Shown piece by piece: positions 60,976 through 64,000 of a DNA stretch of 64,000 bases. Below the pieces are notes generated by a model, which was not told the DNA's origin, made no database searches, and saw only the letters and a program-made list of their open reading frames with translations. Position numbers and translations under genes: made by a program. This DNA is from Methylosinus sp. H3A. GTDB lineage: Bacteria > Pseudomonadota > Alphaproteobacteria > Rhizobiales > Beijerinckiaceae. The stretch is from contig NZ_JADNQW010000005.1 in assembly GCF_015709455.1 (NCBI RefSeq), forward strand, positions 434,001 through 498,000, in the 5' to 3' direction. Numbering within the stretch: the stretch's first letter is position 1; each line of letters opens with the position of its first letter.

Positions 60976-63453
60976 ATGAGTCGTGCTGTCGAGAAACTCG
61001 CATGCGCATTCTTTTCCGCCGTTGCGCCGCTCGCCCTCACGGCAGCCGCCGGCTTTTCCTCGAAACTCGCTTTCGCCGAAGACGCCAGGATCGACGACGT
61101 GGTCGTCGGCGCGCGAACATCGGGGCTGACGCGGCAGGAGGAAAAAGTCCTGCTGAGCACGCCGCGCTCGGCGGCGATCGTCGACGGGCAAAAGGCCGAA
61201 GAGGAGCATTTGGAGCGTCTCTCCGACCTCTCGCAACTGGTTCCCAATTACCGACCCAACATCGCGACAGCACGCACGTCGACGCCGGCGATCCGCGGTG
61301 TCGGCCGCGGCGCCGGCAATGGCGACTCGTCCGAATTGGACACGGGCTTCATCGTCGACAATGTCTTCTGGAAACATGTCGGCTTCCAATGGGGCGACTT
61401 CATCGATCTCGACTCCTTCGAGGTCGGGCTCGGACCACAAGGGACGGCGCTCGGCAAGAACACGACGGTCGGCAATATCGTCCTTCGCACGCAACTTCCG
61501 TCCTTCGACCGCAAGGCGACGCTCGAGACCTCCTTCGCCAATTACAGCCACATCGTCGAGAAGTTGAACGTCACCGGACCCATCATCGACGACAGGCTCG
61601 CCTATCGCCTGGCTCTCTATCTCGACAAGGGCTCGGGCTGGATTCACGATCAGGTCACCGGAACCGGCTATCTGAACAATGATCGCTGGGGCGCGCGCGG
61701 GCAGTTGCTCTATGTCGGCGACAGCGTCACCGACCGCCTGATCTTCTATCGCACGAGTTCCCAGGAATATATCGCATCCAACAATCACACGGGGCAGATC
61801 GGCGATTCGGTTCCGATCTTCGCCAATGGAACGCTCGGCGCGACCTATGCGCAGACGTTCCGTAACCGACTGGGACGAAATGTCCTCTCCTTCGACGCCT
61901 ACCAGCCGCTCAACACGCGCAACGGCCCCTGGAACACGCGGACGACCACCCTCTCCAACGAAGCGAATTGGCAGATCGACGCCTATACGCTCACCTCCAT
62001 CTCGGCCTGGGGCGAGTTCACGCTGCATACGCACAATGCGCTCGGCATTCAGGAGACCGAGATCACCAATGTCGGCGGCGACGCCGACGTCTATGTCGAT
62101 CAGTATTCGCAAGAGCTGCGGCTCGCGTCGCCGCGCGACCAGAGGCTCGAATGGCAGGCCGGGCTCTATTCGCTCTACGAGAAGACCCGGTCGTATTCGC
62201 ATACCGATTTCGGCGGCAACGCCGCGCAATGGTTCGGAACGCCGACCACCGATCCCGCCCTCCTCAACGGCTTTCAACAGCGCACCGACGGCAAGTCGCG
62301 AACCTTCCATATCGGCGGCTTCGGCCAGGGGGCCTATCATCTCGACGAGCGATGGACGCTGACCTTCGGCTTGCGCGACAGCTACGAGATCAAGGAAGGC
62401 TCGGTGTTCGGCTGGGACAAGGCGTGGAGCCAGATATTCTCGCCCATTCAAGTCTATAATGCGATCCGCGGAGGGGGCGGCGTCGGCTTCTGGGACACGG
62501 GCAGCGCGACCAGCACGCGCAACATGCTGACCGGCTCGTTCAATCCCTCCTACAAATACAGCGAGAACATTCTGCTCTACGGTCTCCTCGGCCGCGGCGA
62601 GAAGGCCGCGGCGGTCAACGACCGCGCCCAGCCGATCTGGTCTGGAACGACGTTCAAGGGCTTCCAGCCGCTGTTCACCAGGGCGGAGACGAGCTGGGAC
62701 TATGAGCTCGGCGCGAAGACGAATTGGCTCGACGGAAACCTCATCGCCAATGTCAATCTCTATTGGACCGACATATTCGACTTCCAGGCCAATATGGTCG
62801 ACACGAGCTATCTGGATGCGACCGGCCAGCCGATACGCCAGACCTATCTCGGCTCGGTTCCGCATGTGCGGCTGCGGGGCGTGGAATTCACCGGGAGATT
62901 TTCGCCGATCGAGCGCCTCTGGCTGTCGTTCAACGGCGCCTATACGGAGGCGCGCTACATCAGCTACGACAACGCCGCTCCGCCGGCGGATTGGATCTGG
63001 TCCACTCCCTCTTCGGCGCCCGCCGGATTTCTCAAGGCGCCACTGACGCTCTCGCGCTCGAATTCGCGCTGGGAGAATCTTCCCAAATGGGCGGTCAATT
63101 TCGGCGCGACCTACGACCATCCGCTGGGGCCGGTGTTTCGCGATCTCGGTCCGTTCTGGGATCGGCCCGTCACCGCTTTCGGCTATGTCAATGTCGCCTG
63201 GCAGGATCGCACGCAGCTCACCAATCCCTGGTCCGTTCTGCAATATTGGCAGCCCGCTTATTCGATCGTGAACGCCGGTCTCGGCCTGCGCACGGACGAC
63301 GAGCGCTACAGTCTCTCGATCTGGGCCAAGAACGTCTTCGACCAGCGCTACATCACCGCTTGGTCGCCCGGCAGCTCGACGACGGCGACGACAATCCAGT
63401 TTCAGGATTTTCCACGCTCTGTGGGAGGGACGCTGCTGGTGAAGCTCTATTGA
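60976..63453 (+). CDS. TonB-dependent outer-membrane receptor
   Basis: 825 residues from ATG at 60976 (MSRAVEKLACAF); an ATG at 60967 is too close to AGGAG. A signal peptide (about 1-32) precedes the TonB-box-like DDVVVGA. The plug domain (about 45-165, ending in GNIVLRTQLPSF) has VPNYRPNIATARTSTPAIRGVGR in place of the usual plug strings. The 22-strand barrel follows, with alternating aromatic strands, ending KNVFDQRYITAW...LLVKLY. The final aromatic Tyr is as expected. It has no adjacent transport or siderophore genes, so the ligand (iron-siderophore, methanobactin-like copper compound, vitamin or other) cannot be named. Confidence 0.85.
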   Translation: MSRAVEKLACAFFSAVAPLALTAAAGFSSKLAFAEDARIDDVVVGARTSGLTRQEEKVLLSTPRSAAIVDGQKAEEEHLERLSDLSQLVPNYRPNIATARTSTPAIRGVGRGAGNGDSSELDTGFIVDNVFWKHVGFQWGDFIDLDSFEVGLGPQGTALGKNTTVGNIVLRTQLPSFDRKATLETSFANYSHIVEKLNVTGPIIDDRLAYRLALYLDKGSGWIHDQVTGTGYLNNDRWGARGQLLYVGDSVTDRLIFYRTSSQEYIASNNHTGQIGDSVPIFANGTLGATYAQTFRNRLGRNVLSFDAYQPLNTRNGPWNTRTTTLSNEANWQIDAYTLTSISAWGEFTLHTHNALGIQETEITNVGGDADVYVDQYSQELRLASPRDQRLEWQAGLYSLYEKTRSYSHTDFGGNAAQWFGTPTTDPALLNGFQQRTDGKSRTFHIGGFGQGAYHLDERWTLTFGLRDSYEIKEGSVFGWDKAWSQIFSPIQVYNAIRGGGGVGFWDTGSATSTRNMLTGSFNPSYKYSENILLYGLLGRGEKAAAVNDRAQPIWSGTTFKGFQPLFTRAETSWDYELGAKTNWLDGNLIANVNLYWTDIFDFQANMVDTSYLDATGQPIRQTYLGSVPHVRLRGVEFTGRFSPIERLWLSFNGAYTEARYISYDNAAPPADWIWSTPSSAPAGFLKAPLTLSRSNSRWENLPKWAVNFGATYDHPLGPVFRDLGPFWDRPVTAFGYVNVAWQDRTQLTNPWSVLQYWQPAYSIVNAGLGLRTDDERYSLSIWAKNVFDQRYITAWSPGSSTTATTIQFQDFPRSVGGTLLVKLY

Positions 63454-63567
63454 CGTGAAGGGCGACAATTCGCGCGCTTACACGGCCTTGTGACCAATTC
63501 GTCATCGCAACGTTTCGAGAATCGGCTTCTACTCGCCTCGGCTCGGCGGCGGCGAGGAAGCGGACGA

Positions 63568-64000
63568 ATGGTTTTCCCCCATCCTGTAGAAGCGGTCCTC
63601 TTCGATATGGACGGCACGCTCCTCGACACGGAGCGGCTCTATGTCGACGCCTGGATCGCGGCCGGACGCGCCGTCGGCGCCGAGATCACCGAAGACTTCT
63701 GCCATCGCATGATCGGCAAGCCCATGCAGGATTGCGAGACGATGATGCTCGAGCGCTTCGGCGCCGATTTTCCGCTCGACGCCTGCATCGAAGCCTGCGG
63801 CGGCTTCGTCGCCCGCGCCTCGCGCGCCGGCGTGCCGCTCAAGGACGGGGCGCGCGAGCTCGTCGATTATCTCACCGCCATGAATATTCCGCTCGCCATC
63901 GCCACCTCCTCGCGGCGGCCGACGGCGGAGCATCATCTGAGCCGTTGCGGCCTGCTCTCGCATTTCTCCGCGCTGGTGACTCGCGACGATGTCGCGCGGG
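63568..64000 (+). CDS. HAD superfamily hydrolase, 5' part (runs off window)
   Basis: The frame from ATG at 63568 stays open to the end of the window, giving 144 visible residues. FDMDGTLLDTERLYVDAW is HAD motif I, with the two Asp of the nucleophile and acid/base pair. AIATSSRRPTAEHHLSRCG fits the motif II region, and a C1 cap domain lies between (GAEITEDFCHRMIGKPMQDC). Layout and motifs match the beta-phosphoglucomutase / phosphoglycolate phosphatase-like subfamily; the substrate is unknown and the remaining catalytic motifs are outside the window. It follows the TonB receptor gene, with about 115 bases between. Confidence 0.85.
   Translation, partial: MVFPHPVEAVLFDMDGTLLDTERLYVDAWIAAGRAVGAEITEDFCHRMIGKPMQDCETMMLERFGADFPLDACIEACGGFVARASRAGVPLKDGARELVDYLTAMNIPLAIATSSRRPTAEHHLSRCGLLSHFSALVTRDDVAR

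Noticed and set aside
60943..63468. 841-codon frame opposite the TonB receptor
   Set aside because: Antisense of a gene with a signal peptide, TonB box, and aromatic C-terminus; no features of its own.
60788..64000. Methanobactin operon next to the TonB receptor
   Set aside because: No small MbnA-like precursor, MbnB/MbnC or MATE gene is seen in the visible neighbourhood; the following gene is a HAD hydrolase.
1..64000. CRISPR array, insertion sequence or prophage
   Set aside because: No regularly spaced identical repeats, transposase, integrase or phage structural gene was found on either strand.

Overview
The window is GC-rich chromosomal DNA from an alphaproteobacterium, most likely a member of the Rhizobiales (Hyphomicrobiales). 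Supporting markers are an EipA/DUF1134 protein, GapR (DUF2312), the clpX-lon-hupB-tRNA-Val block, a 6S RNA placed before 5-formyl-THF cyclo-ligase, PmtA-type phospholipid methyltransferase and Bpt. A pyrophosphate-type phosphofructokinase together with propionyl-CoA carboxylase beta would suit a serine-cycle methylotroph such as Methylosinus or Methylocystis. That last step is inference: no methane- or methanol-oxidation gene is present here.

Layout. 1-4.5 kb: end of eipA, then a leftward Tad-type surface locus (two TadE-like pseudopilins and a large TadG-like protein broken by one in-frame TGA), then rsmD. 4.5-11.4 kb: rluB with a long repetitive basic tail, a divergent murA, a toxin-antitoxin pair, tadA, a patatin lipase and a haloacid-dehalogenase-like hydrolase. 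11.5-19.2 kb: bfd-bfr iron storage, a cupin-type regulator with an MFS transporter behind a 20-bp palindrome, an LpxH-like phosphatase coupled to a GT4 glycosyltransferase, a nucleotidyltransferase, a MoeB/ThiF-like E1 enzyme and RidA. 19.6-31.3 kb: pccB, a secreted ClpP-like protein, tRNA-Val, hupB, lon, clpX, pfp and secA, nearly all leftward. This is a proteostasis and central-carbon block, and clpP is missing from its usual place before clpX.

31.7-46.3 kb: polysaccharide deacetylase, GNAT, alcohol dehydrogenase, an APH-kinase fusion, mgtA, an O-antigen ligase converging on a beta-barrel protein, gapR, RDD protein, bpt, a Gly/His-rich secreted protein, a protease inhibitor and hemN. 46.6-47.9 kb: a two-gene operon of a ParA-like ATPase and a bactofilin, the most suggestive candidate system in the window. 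47.9-64 kb: acyl-CoA synthetase, prs, GNAT, mnmA-pmtA, a second toxin-antitoxin pair with its own operator, 6S RNA, 5-FCL, glnE, a periplasmic parvulin PPIase with a possible switching leader, argJ, a TonB-dependent receptor behind an AT-rich promoter, and the start of a HAD phosphatase.

Most genes are housekeeping. Accessory features are the two toxin-antitoxin pairs, the Tad-like locus, the bactofilin pair, the lone TonB receptor and several small palindrome families between genes. No insertion sequence, prophage, integrase or CRISPR array was seen. Gene calls rest on reading the translated sequences against known families; no database search was possible.
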